Shown here: in pieces, positions 17,836-27,335 of the stretch | Numbering within the stretch: position 1 is the first letter of the stretch | Layout of the letters: each line of letters opens with the position of its first letter | DNA from: an uncultured Bacillota bacterium | Lineage (GTDB): Bacteria > Bacillota > Clostridia > Oscillospirales > Oscillospiraceae | Direction: 5' to 3' | DNA: 64,000 nt | Assembly (NCBI GenBank): GCA_947073765.1 | Contig: CAMTMZ010000008.1 | Span: 1 to 64,000, forward strand | Made by a program: the position numbers and the translations under genes | The notes under the pieces: generated by a model | Database searches by the model: none | What the model saw: the letters and a program-made list of their open reading frames with translations, nothing else | What the model was told of the DNA's origin: nothing

Positions 17836-19125
17836 ATGCCGATTATGACATTAACGCTGGTTGCCATTTGTGTGGTGCTGTTTATCTGCGGTGTGCCCAT
17901 CGCGGTAGCGCTGGGACTGGCATCCTTTTTGTCGGTGGCGATTTTTAAGCCTGTGCCCGATTTGATTATCCTGCCCCAGCTGTTCAGCGAGGCCTCGGTG
18001 TCCTTTACTATGCTGGCGGTGCCGCTGTTTATCCTGGTGGGCAACCTGATGGAGAGAGGAACCATCGGCAAAAAATTGATTGAATGGGTCAACTCCTTTG
18101 TGTGCTGGCTTACCGGAGGGCTGGGAGTGGTCAATATTGTGGCATCCATGGTGTTTGGCGGAATTTCCGGATCCTCGCTGGCTGACACCGCCACGTTTGG
18201 TTCTATTCTGGTGCCCCGCATGGTCGATGAGGGATATGACCGGGACTACTCCGGAGCGATTACCATGACCACATCCACACTGTCCGTCATTATCCCGCCC
18301 AGTATTTTGATGGTTCTGGCGGCGGCGGCCTGTAGTCAGTCTGTCTCCCGCGCGCTGGCGGCGGGGGTGGGCCCCGGCGTGATTCTGACGCTGATGTTTT
18401 GTGTTCCGAACTATTTGATCAGCAAAAAGCACGGCTATGGAGTGAAGAAACCCTTTAACCTGCGGGTATTTCTTTCCAAATCCAAGGGGTGTCTGACGGC
18501 GATTATTGCGCCGCTTATTGTGCTGGTCTCCATCTTCAGCGGGGCGGTTACCCCCACGGAGGGCGCCGGTGTGGCGGTGCTGTATATTCTGGTGGTAGAC
18601 GGCCTGATTGGCCGCAATCTGGGGCTGAAGGATATCTGGCACTGCTGTCTGAAGACAGCGGAGTTGACGTCGGTAATTTTGTTGATTGCCACCTCTGGCT
18701 CGCTGCTGAACTATGTGCTGAACTTTGAGGGGATTCCCCGGCTGCTGCTCCAGCTGCTGACCCACGTGCCCGGTGGAAAATATGGATTCTTAATTACCGT
18801 GATCATCATTATGATTCTGATCGGGATGACAATGGACGCAAGCCCCGCATCCATTATCTTTCCTCCGCTGTTCATTCCGGCGGCCCTGGCGATGGATATA
18901 GACCCCAGCCACTTTCTGATTGTCATGATCTTTGGCCTGGCGCTGGGACTGAGCACCCCGCCTTACGGTGTGTGCATCTTCAGCACCGCCTCTGTAACAG
19001 GAATTCCCATGCAGAATCTGATAAAGGCGGCGGTACCCTTCTATATTGTGATGGTAATCTGCTATGTGCTGGTGGCTTTTGTCCCCGCCATATCCCTTGC
19101 CATTCCCACGCTTTTAAACCTTTGA
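17836..19125 (+). CDS. TRAP transporter large permease (DctM family)
   Basis: 429 aa; GGISGSSLADTATFGSILVPRM, TPTEGAG, TPPYGVCIF motifs. Confidence 0.93.
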   Translation: MPIMTLTLVAICVVLFICGVPIAVALGLASFLSVAIFKPVPDLIILPQLFSEASVSFTMLAVPLFILVGNLMERGTIGKKLIEWVNSFVCWLTGGLGVVNIVASMVFGGISGSSLADTATFGSILVPRMVDEGYDRDYSGAITMTTSTLSVIIPPSILMVLAAAACSQSVSRALAAGVGPGVILTLMFCVPNYLISKKHGYGVKKPFNLRVFLSKSKGCLTAIIAPLIVLVSIFSGAVTPTEGAGVAVLYILVVDGLIGRNLGLKDIWHCCLKTAELTSVILLIATSGSLLNYVLNFEGIPRLLLQLLTHVPGGKYGFLITVIIIMILIGMTMDASPASIIFPPLFIPAALAMDIDPSHFLIVMIFGLALGLSTPPYGVCIFSTASVTGIPMQNLIKAAVPFYIVMVICYVLVAFVPAISLAIPTLLNL

Positions 19126-19139
19126 CGGGGTGGTGGATT

Positions 19140-20600
19140 ATGAAGCATACCATTATGGTAATTGACCTGGGGACGACCAACATTAAGGCGGCCCTGAAGG
19201 ACGAAGCGGGTGAGACAGTGTCTGTTAAGACACTGTCTACCCCTGTTTTTTATGGGGAAAACTCCATGGAAATTGACCCCGGCCAACTGTGGCGGGGGGT
19301 GCTGGACTGCTGCCGGGGAGCGGTGTCAGACGCCGGGGGACAGGCGCACGTGGACGCGGTGGTCGTATCCAGCATGGCGGCCAGCTTTATCCCGCTGAAC
19401 AGCAGCGGACAGGTGCTTTGCGGGGCCATTGGCTGGGGTGACGCCCGGAGTACGCCCTATATGGAGGGGTGCATGGAGGAGTTTTGTGACGGGCGGCAGA
19501 TTCAAAACTGCGGGCAATACCCCCTGCCCATGTACGCGGGATTCAAGCTTTGGTGGCTGAGGGAGCGGCATCCCGAGGTGTTCCGCGCCGTCAGCAAGTG
19601 GCTGAATGTCAGCGAGTGGATCTATGGAAAACTGACAGGAGAACAGGAATATGTAACTGATTACTCGGTGGCGTCCCGGACGATGCTCTTTGACATCGAC
19701 AAAAGGTGCTGGAACCCCGCGGCTCTGGAGTATTTTGAGGTAAGTCCGGAGTGGCTTGCCAGGCCCCTGCCCGCCGGTACCGTTGTGGGGACGGCGGCGC
19801 CGGAAACTTGGGCGGCCGGATTGTCGCCGGACACTAAAATTGTTCTGGGAGGACACGACCATATGTGTGCCATTGCCGGCGCCGGAATTACCAGGCCGGG
19901 AATCGTACTCAACTCCACCGGTACATCTGAGGCGGTGGAGTGCCTGACGGCCGGCGCAAAGGAGCCGGAAAAGCTGGCTGCCCGCTGGATCAACCTGGAA
20001 AGTGCGGTTTTACCCGGCTGGGCGGCGGCTGTGTACTATGTGGGGGCGTCCGGACGGGTGTATCAGTCGGCCTGCGAGACGATGCGGGAGTACCGTGCGG
20101 GAGAGTATCCCATGCCGGAGGATGGGCCGGTTTTTCTGCCGCCCCAGCGGGCGCAGCTGCCCTCGGTGAAGGGAGAGCTGCGGAATATTTCTCCCGTTTT
20201 TGATGGGCGGGGTATCACCCGGGCCCTGCGGGATGGCATGTATTTTGAGTGCCGGAGAGGCATTCAGCGGATACTGCACGGCGGAGATGTCTCTCCGGAC
20301 AGGGTTGTCCGGTGTGTGGGGGGACACACGAAAAACCTGTTTGAGATGCAGCTGAAAAGCGATGCGATCGGCTGCACAATTGAGATTGCCCCTGGAAGGG
20401 ATATGGTGGCGGAGGGGGCCTTTCTGCTGGCCGGCGTAGCCTGCGGATGGTACGACGCCATCCCCGAAGCGGCGGAGCGGCGCTACAAGCAAACGGAGAA
20501 AAGGCGCTTTTATCCGGATCTGGAGCGAAGCCAACGTTATGAGGAGCTGTACATGACCCGGTATCTGCCTCAGTTTGACGGGGGTGTAAACGGGCTTTGA
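19140..20600 (+). CDS. FGGY-family carbohydrate kinase
   Basis: VIDLGTTNIKAAL phosphate-binding loop, GGHDHMCAIAGAG; ATG 19140. Confidence 0.88.
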   Translation: MKHTIMVIDLGTTNIKAALKDEAGETVSVKTLSTPVFYGENSMEIDPGQLWRGVLDCCRGAVSDAGGQAHVDAVVVSSMAASFIPLNSSGQVLCGAIGWGDARSTPYMEGCMEEFCDGRQIQNCGQYPLPMYAGFKLWWLRERHPEVFRAVSKWLNVSEWIYGKLTGEQEYVTDYSVASRTMLFDIDKRCWNPAALEYFEVSPEWLARPLPAGTVVGTAAPETWAAGLSPDTKIVLGGHDHMCAIAGAGITRPGIVLNSTGTSEAVECLTAGAKEPEKLAARWINLESAVLPGWAAAVYYVGASGRVYQSACETMREYRAGEYPMPEDGPVFLPPQRAQLPSVKGELRNISPVFDGRGITRALRDGMYFECRRGIQRILHGGDVSPDRVVRCVGGHTKNLFEMQLKSDAIGCTIEIAPGRDMVAEGAFLLAGVACGWYDAIPEAAERRYKQTEKRRFYPDLERSQRYEELYMTRYLPQFDGGVNGL

Positions 20601-20625
20601 GCGTCTGAAAGAAGGAGGATGGAAT

Positions 20626-21519
20626 ATGGACAGTGGAGAACAGGAGCGGACCCGGAAGCTGGGCGTGATTTGGGATATGCTTCTGTGTGTGGTGGGACGT
20701 CTGCTGTTTGCGGTGTCTGTCAATGTGCTGATCGCGCCGCTGAACCTCTACAGTGTGGGCTTTACAGGGATTGCCCAGCTGCTGAGAACGTTTTGCCTGC
20801 GTGTCCTGCAGATACAGCCGCCAGCCGGGCTGGATCTTACAGGAATTATTTTCTGCCTGCTTAACATCCCGGTGTTGTTCCTGGCCTGGTTTGGCATTGG
20901 ACGCCGTTTTTTTTGGAGGACGCTCTTCATTACAGTGATCTCAAGCTTTTTTATGGCGGTGATTCCGGTTCCCACCGCCCCGTTGCTGGAGGACACGCTG
21001 ACAGTGTGTATTGTGGGCGGCGTTATGGCGGGGGTAGGGGCTGGAATCGCCCTGACCGCCGGAGGGTCGGGAGGCGGCCAGGATGTATTGGGGGTATATC
21101 TTTCGAAAAAGCACCCGAATATGAGTGTGGGAGTAGTTTCCATTTTGATCAGCATATTGGTCTATGGGGCGTGTTTTATTTATTTTGATTTAAAAGTATT
21201 GATTTATTCCTTTATTTATAGTACAATTACATCATTGATGCTGGATCGTGTGTATTATCAAAATATTAAGCTTTTGGTGGAAATTGAGACAGAGAATCCT
21301 GATTTGTGTGTTCGGCTGGCACGGGGGCTAAACCGGCATGTGACACAGTTGTCCGCCAGAAGTGACGATGGACACGCCTGTTTCCGGCTGACGACGGTGA
21401 TTACAAAAGCGGAGCGGAGCACACTGCTGGAGCTTACGAGAGGAATGGACCGGCAGGCTTTTGTAGTTTTTTCTGACCGAATTCATGTGAGCGGACATTT
21501 TGTCAAGCCGATCCAATGA
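20626..21519 (+). CDS. YitT family membrane protein (DUF2179-type C-terminus)
   Basis: AGGSGGGQDVLGVYLSKK and C-terminal cytosolic domain. Confidence 0.85.
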   Translation: MDSGEQERTRKLGVIWDMLLCVVGRLLFAVSVNVLIAPLNLYSVGFTGIAQLLRTFCLRVLQIQPPAGLDLTGIIFCLLNIPVLFLAWFGIGRRFFWRTLFITVISSFFMAVIPVPTAPLLEDTLTVCIVGGVMAGVGAGIALTAGGSGGGQDVLGVYLSKKHPNMSVGVVSILISILVYGACFIYFDLKVLIYSFIYSTITSLMLDRVYYQNIKLLVEIETENPDLCVRLARGLNRHVTQLSARSDDGHACFRLTTVITKAERSTLLELTRGMDRQAFVVFSDRIHVSGHFVKPIQ

Positions 21520-21547
21520 AAATTGTGGGGTACATTGAGGGGATACC

Positions 21548-22390
21548 ATGCGGGATATTGCGGGATACATTCAAAAATATGAGAACAGCTTCAGCAAGAC
21601 AGAAAAGAAAATTGCCCAGTATCTGATTGCCCATCCGGAGGAGGTGCTCTCCTCATCGGTAGAGGATCTGGCCCAGGCGACGGGCAGCAGCGGCGCCACA
21701 GTAGTCCGCTTCTGCAGAACCATCGGTTTTCGCGGGTTTATGGATTTTAAATATCAGATGGAGCGCAATGTCCTCTATGTGGTGGAAAATGAGCAGCAAA
21801 TTATGCAGGAGGACGATATCTCCACCATCAAAAACAAGATTATCCAATACAGCGTCGGCCTGCTGGAGGAATTCCGCGCGGCTCTGGATGATGAGGAGAT
21901 GGAACGGGCCTGTCAGGCCCTGGTTCAGGCCAGGCAGGTTATGATTTTTGCGGAGGGCGGCTCGGCCAGCATGGCCGATTTTGCCAAAACCAGCATGATC
22001 CATACGGGAATCTATTGCAGTGTGGAGGTGGATGCCTCCCTGCAGATTATGGCGGCGGAGTATGCTGGCGAGGGCGACGTGGTAATTGGCATGACTCACA
22101 GCGGCCGGATTACCAATACAATTGAGGCTCTGGCCACTGCCCGGAGACGTGGGGCGACCACAATCGCAATTACCGGCACCCATGGCACGCCGGTGTGCGA
22201 CTATGCGGACATTGTTTTAGCCTGTGACATCAACCATCAGTTTGATTTGAGTGACTTTCAGGGCTCGCGTCTGGAGGAGTTCTGCGTTTTGTCCATCCTT
22301 CAGATTGGGACGCTGATGCGGACCTATGCCACGGCCAGTGAAATTGCCAAACGGGTCTCAACCTCGGTGGAGCGGCGCAGAATCAATTAA
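21548..22390 (+). CDS. RpiR/MurR family transcriptional regulator (HTH + SIS domain)
   Basis: EKKIAQYLIAHPEEVLSSSVEDLAQATGSSGATVVRFCRTIGFRGFMDFK followed by SIS domain. Confidence 0.93.
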   Translation: MRDIAGYIQKYENSFSKTEKKIAQYLIAHPEEVLSSSVEDLAQATGSSGATVVRFCRTIGFRGFMDFKYQMERNVLYVVENEQQIMQEDDISTIKNKIIQYSVGLLEEFRAALDDEEMERACQALVQARQVMIFAEGGSASMADFAKTSMIHTGIYCSVEVDASLQIMAAEYAGEGDVVIGMTHSGRITNTIEALATARRRGATTIAITGTHGTPVCDYADIVLACDINHQFDLSDFQGSRLEEFCVLSILQIGTLMRTYATASEIAKRVSTSVERRRIN

Positions 22391-22405
22391 CACGACGAAT
22401 GAAAA

Positions 22406-22440
22406 GAGTGGGTGCAGCGAAAGCTGCGCCCACTCTCCTT
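22406..22440 (+). terminator. Terminator after rpiR-like gene
   Basis: GAGTGGGTGCAGC-GAAA-GCTGCGCCCACTC then TCCTTTG. Confidence 0.6.
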
Positions 22441-22454
22441 TGTAATTGCAAGAG

Positions 22455-23954
22455 TTAATACAGAGACTTCAGGCTGGGATACAGCTGAAGGTAGGTATGG
22501 AAGCGGCGGTCATAGGCCTCCTCGCCCGGCCGGCTGAAAAAGGTGGTTCTGACCTCCCGCCGGACACGGGAGGCAGCGTCAAACACGTCGGAAAATACGC
22601 CGCTGCCTACCCCGGCCAGCAGTGCCGCGCCTACGGGAGCCATGTCCTTGACCTGTAAGGCGGCAATATCCGCACCGGTGATATCCGCTTTAATCTGGCC
22701 CCAAATGTCGCTCCTGCTTCCGCCGCCAATGGCGGAAAAGGCGGTAATCTTATGTCCTGTTATCTCCTGCGCCAGCGCCATCATCTGCCGCAGACCATAA
22801 CCGGAGGATTCCAGCACCGCACGAACCAGGTCATCCCGGGTGCTGTTCAGTGACAGGCCGAAAAAGACGCCCCGGGCCTTGGGGTCCCAGACCGGGCTGC
22901 GCTCACCCATCATGTAAGGAAGAAATACCACACCATTCGCGCCGGGACAGGAGAGCCGCCCAGCCCGATCTGTCAATACGTCAAAGGGGTCAGTGTCCAT
23001 TCCCTGACAAAGATCGGGACATAAGACGTCCCGGCACCAGCTGAGGCTGGAGCCAATGTGGGACATGGCGCCCTGATAGATCCATGTGCCGTCTGCCACA
23101 TGGCAGCGGTTGATAAACTCCCGGCGGAAAACAGGTCGGCTGGTGCACACCGTAAGCACGTCGGTAGTGCCGATGGACTCGCATACATCTCCATCCCGCA
23201 CCACTCCGCAGGCCAGGGCGGCGCAGGCGGTGTCTCCGCCCCCAATGATGACCGGAATACCCGGGGTCAGCCCCAGCGCGGTGACAGGACCGCGGCGCAG
23301 AGGGCCCACGGGCTCTGCGGAACTTAAAATAGGTGGGAGCTTGTCCAGCGGTATGCCGATTTGCCGGCACAGCTCCTGGGACCAAGTGAGGGTTCCGGCG
23401 GTATCGAACAGCAGGGTGTAGGAGGCGTTGGAGCGGTCAATGGCGAAATTACCGGTAAGCTCTACCGCGAGCAGGGTGTTGATATGGCCGAAACAGAAGG
23501 TCCGCAGATACAGCGTGGGCAAATGATGTTTGATCCACAGCATGGAGGTAGCGGACATGGCGCCTGGCATGGGCAGGTTTGCCGCCAGGGCAAAGAGCGT
23601 TTGAGAGTCAACCTTCTGTGAAATTTCTTTGGCCTCGGCGGCGCTGCGCTGGTCAGAGTAAATAATGGGGTCGACTAAAACCGCTCCGGTGGAATCAAAG
23701 GCGGCCAGTCCCGGACAGAGACAGGACAGGCCGATGGCTCCGACCTGGGACAGGTCAATCTTCTGTCCCAGGTTGGAGAGTGCCCCGAAAATGCCGTTCC
23801 ACATGCTGCCGGTGTCTATCTGACGCCAGCCAGGCTGATCCTCCCGCAGGTGGTAGCCGGCGGATGCGGCGGCCACCGTCCGGGCTTGGCCGTCAATGGC
23901 GGTAGCTTTGATGCTGCTGGTGCCAATGTCAATTCCCAATAGATAATTTTTCAT
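22455..23954 (-). CDS. FGGY-family carbohydrate kinase (xylulokinase-like)
   Basis: LGIDIGTSSIKATAID, GGGDTACAALACG, AIGGGSRSDIWGQIKADITG. Confidence 0.9.
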   Translation of the reverse strand: MKNYLLGIDIGTSSIKATAIDGQARTVAAASAGYHLREDQPGWRQIDTGSMWNGIFGALSNLGQKIDLSQVGAIGLSCLCPGLAAFDSTGAVLVDPIIYSDQRSAAEAKEISQKVDSQTLFALAANLPMPGAMSATSMLWIKHHLPTLYLRTFCFGHINTLLAVELTGNFAIDRSNASYTLLFDTAGTLTWSQELCRQIGIPLDKLPPILSSAEPVGPLRRGPVTALGLTPGIPVIIGGGDTACAALACGVVRDGDVCESIGTTDVLTVCTSRPVFRREFINRCHVADGTWIYQGAMSHIGSSLSWCRDVLCPDLCQGMDTDPFDVLTDRAGRLSCPGANGVVFLPYMMGERSPVWDPKARGVFFGLSLNSTRDDLVRAVLESSGYGLRQMMALAQEITGHKITAFSAIGGGSRSDIWGQIKADITGADIAALQVKDMAPVGAALLAGVGSGVFSDVFDAASRVRREVRTTFFSRPGEEAYDRRFHTYLQLYPSLKSLY

Positions 23955-23990
23955 CCGGTGTTACCCGCTGCTGTCTTGCTGTGGGCCGGC

Positions 23991-24833
23991 TTAGAACTGG
24001 TCGTAGTTCTTGTCGTGCTCCAGCTGGGCCAGCAGCTCTTTAGCCTGCTTTACGCTGTAGCCCTCGTGGATAATGTAGCGCAGAGCCACAACAAGGGCGG
24101 TGACGTCCTGATAGTCCCATACAAAGCGGCCCATGGTCACGCCGCCCACGCCGCAGTCCATGGCGTCACGGGTCATCGTCAGATAGTCGTCCAGGGTCTT
24201 ACAGGCATCGCCGCCCTGGATCACCACCCGGAAGCTGTCAGGGACGCAGGAGATGACCTTGGCCATGGAATCCGGGTCGCCGGTATAGGTGGTTTTGACA
24301 ATATCCATGCCCAGCTCACAGGCGCTCCGACAGCAGTAGGCGATATTTTCCCAGGTGGCGCGCTTGTCGGCGGGAACACTTTCCCCCTTCGGGTATACGT
24401 GACCAATGAGGGGCATGCCCTTGGCGCAGCACTCTTCCGAAAATTTTCCGATTGCCTCAAATTGCTCGCCCTGAAAATCCCCCAGGGTCATAGCGCCCAT
24501 GGAGACAGCATCAGCTCCCATGCGGATCGCCTCATCCACACTGCCGAAAATGGTGTCTTTTGTGGGGGCGACGGGGGAGTAGTTGGATACCTTCATCAGG
24601 ATGGAAACCTTGCCGGCGTGCTGGTACATGCACCGCTCCGCGATTCCCTTGGTCATGGTCATGGCATCGGGCCGGCCGGCGATGATTTTGTCAATCGTGG
24701 ACTGGATGGGCTGAAGGCCGGTCATGGGGGCGATGCCGCGGGAGATGGCATGGTCTACAGTAATGGCCATCATCTTGTTGCTCTTGGGATTGACCAGGCG
24801 GCTCAGGCGTACTTCTTTTCCTAACATAGCCAT
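23991..24833 (-). CDS. Class I DhnA/LacD/LsrF-type aldolase
   Basis: TVDHAISRGIAP, DIVKTTYTGD (Schiff-base lysine region), RVVIQGGDAC; start set at MAMLGKE. Confidence 0.82.
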   Translation of the reverse strand: MAMLGKEVRLSRLVNPKSNKMMAITVDHAISRGIAPMTGLQPIQSTIDKIIAGRPDAMTMTKGIAERCMYQHAGKVSILMKVSNYSPVAPTKDTIFGSVDEAIRMGADAVSMGAMTLGDFQGEQFEAIGKFSEECCAKGMPLIGHVYPKGESVPADKRATWENIAYCCRSACELGMDIVKTTYTGDPDSMAKVISCVPDSFRVVIQGGDACKTLDDYLTMTRDAMDCGVGGVTMGRFVWDYQDVTALVVALRYIIHEGYSVKQAKELLAQLEHDKNYDQF

Positions 24834-24856
24834 AATTTCATTTCTCCTTTTCTGTT

Positions 24857-25894
24857 TTAAGGTTCCAGCATGATCTTCAGGCCGGATCCGGACTTGCATG
24901 TCTGGTAGGCCTCTTGAAAATCGTCCAGCTTAAATACGTGGGTGGCAATTTTGTCCAGATCAATTTTTCCGGTTTTCACCATCTCCGCTGCGGCCAGGTA
25001 GTCGCTGCGCTTATAGGCGGTGGAACCGCAGACGTTAATCTCATTGTAATGAATGGTGTTAACCTCAACGGTGCACTCTCCGGTTCCGGCAAAGCCGGCG
25101 AAGAGGCAGACAGTGCCTCCCTTGCGGCACAGCTTCAGGGTGGGGTTGACCAGGGAGGGTACGCCGATGGCGACGATGATGACGTCGGCACCGACGCCGT
25201 CTGTCTCCCGCTTGATGGCGGAGGCCAGATCTTCGGCGGTGGGGTCCACCACCAGAGAGGCGCCCACCTCCATCGCTTTCTCCCGGCGGTAGGGGTTTGG
25301 CTCGCTGACAATCACCTTTCTTGCGCCGGCGATATTGGCCAGTTGTACGTGCATCAGACCGATAGGGCCGGCGCCCACAACCAGGACAGTGTCATTAAAG
25401 CCGGTTCCCGCGTTTTTCAGTCCGCGGATACAGCAGGAGAGAGGCTCGATCAGAGCACCTGCGGTGAAGGAGACGGAGTCTGGCAGCTTGACCAGATTAC
25501 CGGCCCGGATACAGGAGGCGGGGATGCGGACATACTCGGCAAAGCCGCCGTCATACTGGTAACCCAGAGCGGTGCGGTTCATACAGGCATTTTCACGCCC
25601 GGACAGGCAGCTGAAGCAGTTGCCGCAGGGGATTACGTTGGCAACTGCGATCTTTTCCCCCACCTGGTAGCCAGTTACCTGGTCTCCAACCTGGTCAATG
25701 AGTCCGCACATCTCGTGGCCGATGACGGAAGGATAGCGTATGTCCTTTGTTTTTTTTCCCTCTAGGATGCGAATGTCAGTGCCGCAGATGGCGGCCCGCT
25801 CCATCTTGAGCAGAATCTCATCCGCTGCGATGGTTGGTTTGGCAATGTCTTTGGTGGTAAAGTCGTTTGGTCCGTTTAAAACAACCGCTCTCAT
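24857..25894 (-). CDS. Zinc-dependent medium-chain alcohol/polyol dehydrogenase
   Basis: AAICGTDIRI, GHEMCGLIDQVG, structural Zn C-x2-C-x2-C-x7-C, VVGAGPIGLMH; ATG after AGGAGG. Confidence 0.9.
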   Translation of the reverse strand: MRAVVLNGPNDFTTKDIAKPTIAADEILLKMERAAICGTDIRILEGKKTKDIRYPSVIGHEMCGLIDQVGDQVTGYQVGEKIAVANVIPCGNCFSCLSGRENACMNRTALGYQYDGGFAEYVRIPASCIRAGNLVKLPDSVSFTAGALIEPLSCCIRGLKNAGTGFNDTVLVVGAGPIGLMHVQLANIAGARKVIVSEPNPYRREKAMEVGASLVVDPTAEDLASAIKRETDGVGADVIIVAIGVPSLVNPTLKLCRKGGTVCLFAGFAGTGECTVEVNTIHYNEINVCGSTAYKRSDYLAAAEMVKTGKIDLDKIATHVFKLDDFQEAYQTCKSGSGLKIMLEP

Positions 25895-25985
25895 GAGTAT
25901 CCTCCTGTCAGCTTGATTTTGTGCCGGACGGCCAATGGTATCCAATATGGCCGACGGCTGTGATGAAAACTCCCAATGCAACACC

Positions 25986-26014
25986 GTTATACCACAAAAT
26001 GAAATTTATTTCAA
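25986..26014 (-). promoter_or_regulatory. Promoter of the ADH-aldolase-kinase operon with operator over -35
   Basis: TTGAAA-17-TATAAC on the minus strand; TGAAATAAATTTCA (26013-26000) overlaps -35/spacer. Confidence 0.65.
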
Positions 26015-26132
26015 TAGAAAAATGAAAAATAATTGAAAACAAAAAAATAACAGTGAAAATTACCACAATAATATAAAATAAAGATATGTGGAACAATAAA
26101 TTTTGAAATAAATGCCATTTTAAGAGAAAAAA

Positions 26133-26163
26133 CTGACCACACCGGATTGACCGGTGTGGTCAG
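26133..26163. terminator. Terminator hairpin
   Basis: CTGACCACACCGG-attga-CCGGTGTGGTCAG flanked by A-run and TTT. Confidence 0.7.
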
Positions 26164-26180
26164 TTTAGGTTTCTTCAATG

Positions 26181-27335
26181 TTACACTGGGGGTGTAAGTT
26201 TGGAGGCGGAGGATGATTGACTGCGGCGGGAAACATCATCCCGCAGGATCTGGTAAAGAGTGGCGGCCAATGGGACGGCCAGAAGCATGCCGCCGATGCC
26301 CAGAACCCCTCCGCCGATGGTGACGGCGGCCAGCACCCAGATACCGGGCAGGCCGATAGAGGAGCCAACCACTTTGGGGTAGATCAGGTTGCCCTCCAGC
26401 TGCTGGAGAACGGAGATGAACACCAGGAACAGCAGGGCCTTGATGGGAGAGACAGTGAAGATCATAAACGCCCCCACTCCCGCTCCGATGTAGGCGCCGG
26501 CTACCGGAATCAAGGCGGTGAAGCCGATGAGGGCGCCCACCATAGAGGCGTAGGGGAACTGGAACAGCATCATTCCGCCCATGCACAGCAGGCCCAGAAT
26601 GACCGCCTCGGTGCATTGGCCCACCACAAAGCGGCGGAAGCAGCTGTGAAGTGTCTCTAAGAAGTAGAGAAGGCGGGCGTAGCAGCTTGGCTTCAGATAG
26701 GTTTTCAGCACCAGGGCGCACTGCCGGGACAGGTTCTCCTTGCCTATGAGGAGATAGATCGAGAAAATGACGCTGACAATGGTGGTAAAGGCAGCGGACA
26801 CAGTGGCAGAGAAGAGGGACACAAGCGAGCCCATTACCCCGCCGAGTCCGGTGAGCAGGAAGTTGACTACCTTAGCGGCCAACTCCTGCCAGTTGACGGT
26901 GCCGTCAGCGGCCAGAAGGCCGGACAGAGCGGCCAGCTGGTTGGGCCCCAGACTTTCATTGAGCAGGACGTTCAGCTTTCGGAGAATGGGGGTCAACTCC
27001 TGGAGCAGAAGAGTGAAGCTCTGTATAAGCTCCGGAAGGATCATGCCAACAATAAGCAGAACGATGCCAATCAGGCTGGCGTAGGCCAGCAGCAGGCACA
27101 CCGGACGGCGGCTCTTTGCCACAGTCCGATTTTGAGATTTGGGGAAGTACCAGCCTTCATACATACTCATAAGGATATTGACAGCGTAAGCGATAATTGC
27201 CCCCAGGACAAGAGGGAGGGCGGCGCTCAGAGCCAAAGCGGCCAGGGCAGACAGATGCCCCCAGTAGTGGACGGCCAAGTAGAGCCCGAACAATACCGCG
27301 CCCATGCGCAGAGGAGCTTTCCATTCCTGCTTCAT
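26181..27335 (-). CDS. AI-2E family transporter
   Basis: 384 aa polytopic; GALIGFTALIPVAGAYIGAG and LEGNLIYPKVVGSSIGLPG motifs. Confidence 0.9.
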   Translation of the reverse strand: MKQEWKAPLRMGAVLFGLYLAVHYWGHLSALAALALSAALPLVLGAIIAYAVNILMSMYEGWYFPKSQNRTVAKSRRPVCLLLAYASLIGIVLLIVGMILPELIQSFTLLLQELTPILRKLNVLLNESLGPNQLAALSGLLAADGTVNWQELAAKVVNFLLTGLGGVMGSLVSLFSATVSAAFTTIVSVIFSIYLLIGKENLSRQCALVLKTYLKPSCYARLLYFLETLHSCFRRFVVGQCTEAVILGLLCMGGMMLFQFPYASMVGALIGFTALIPVAGAYIGAGVGAFMIFTVSPIKALLFLVFISVLQQLEGNLIYPKVVGSSIGLPGIWVLAAVTIGGGVLGIGGMLLAVPLAATLYQILRDDVSRRSQSSSASKLTPPV

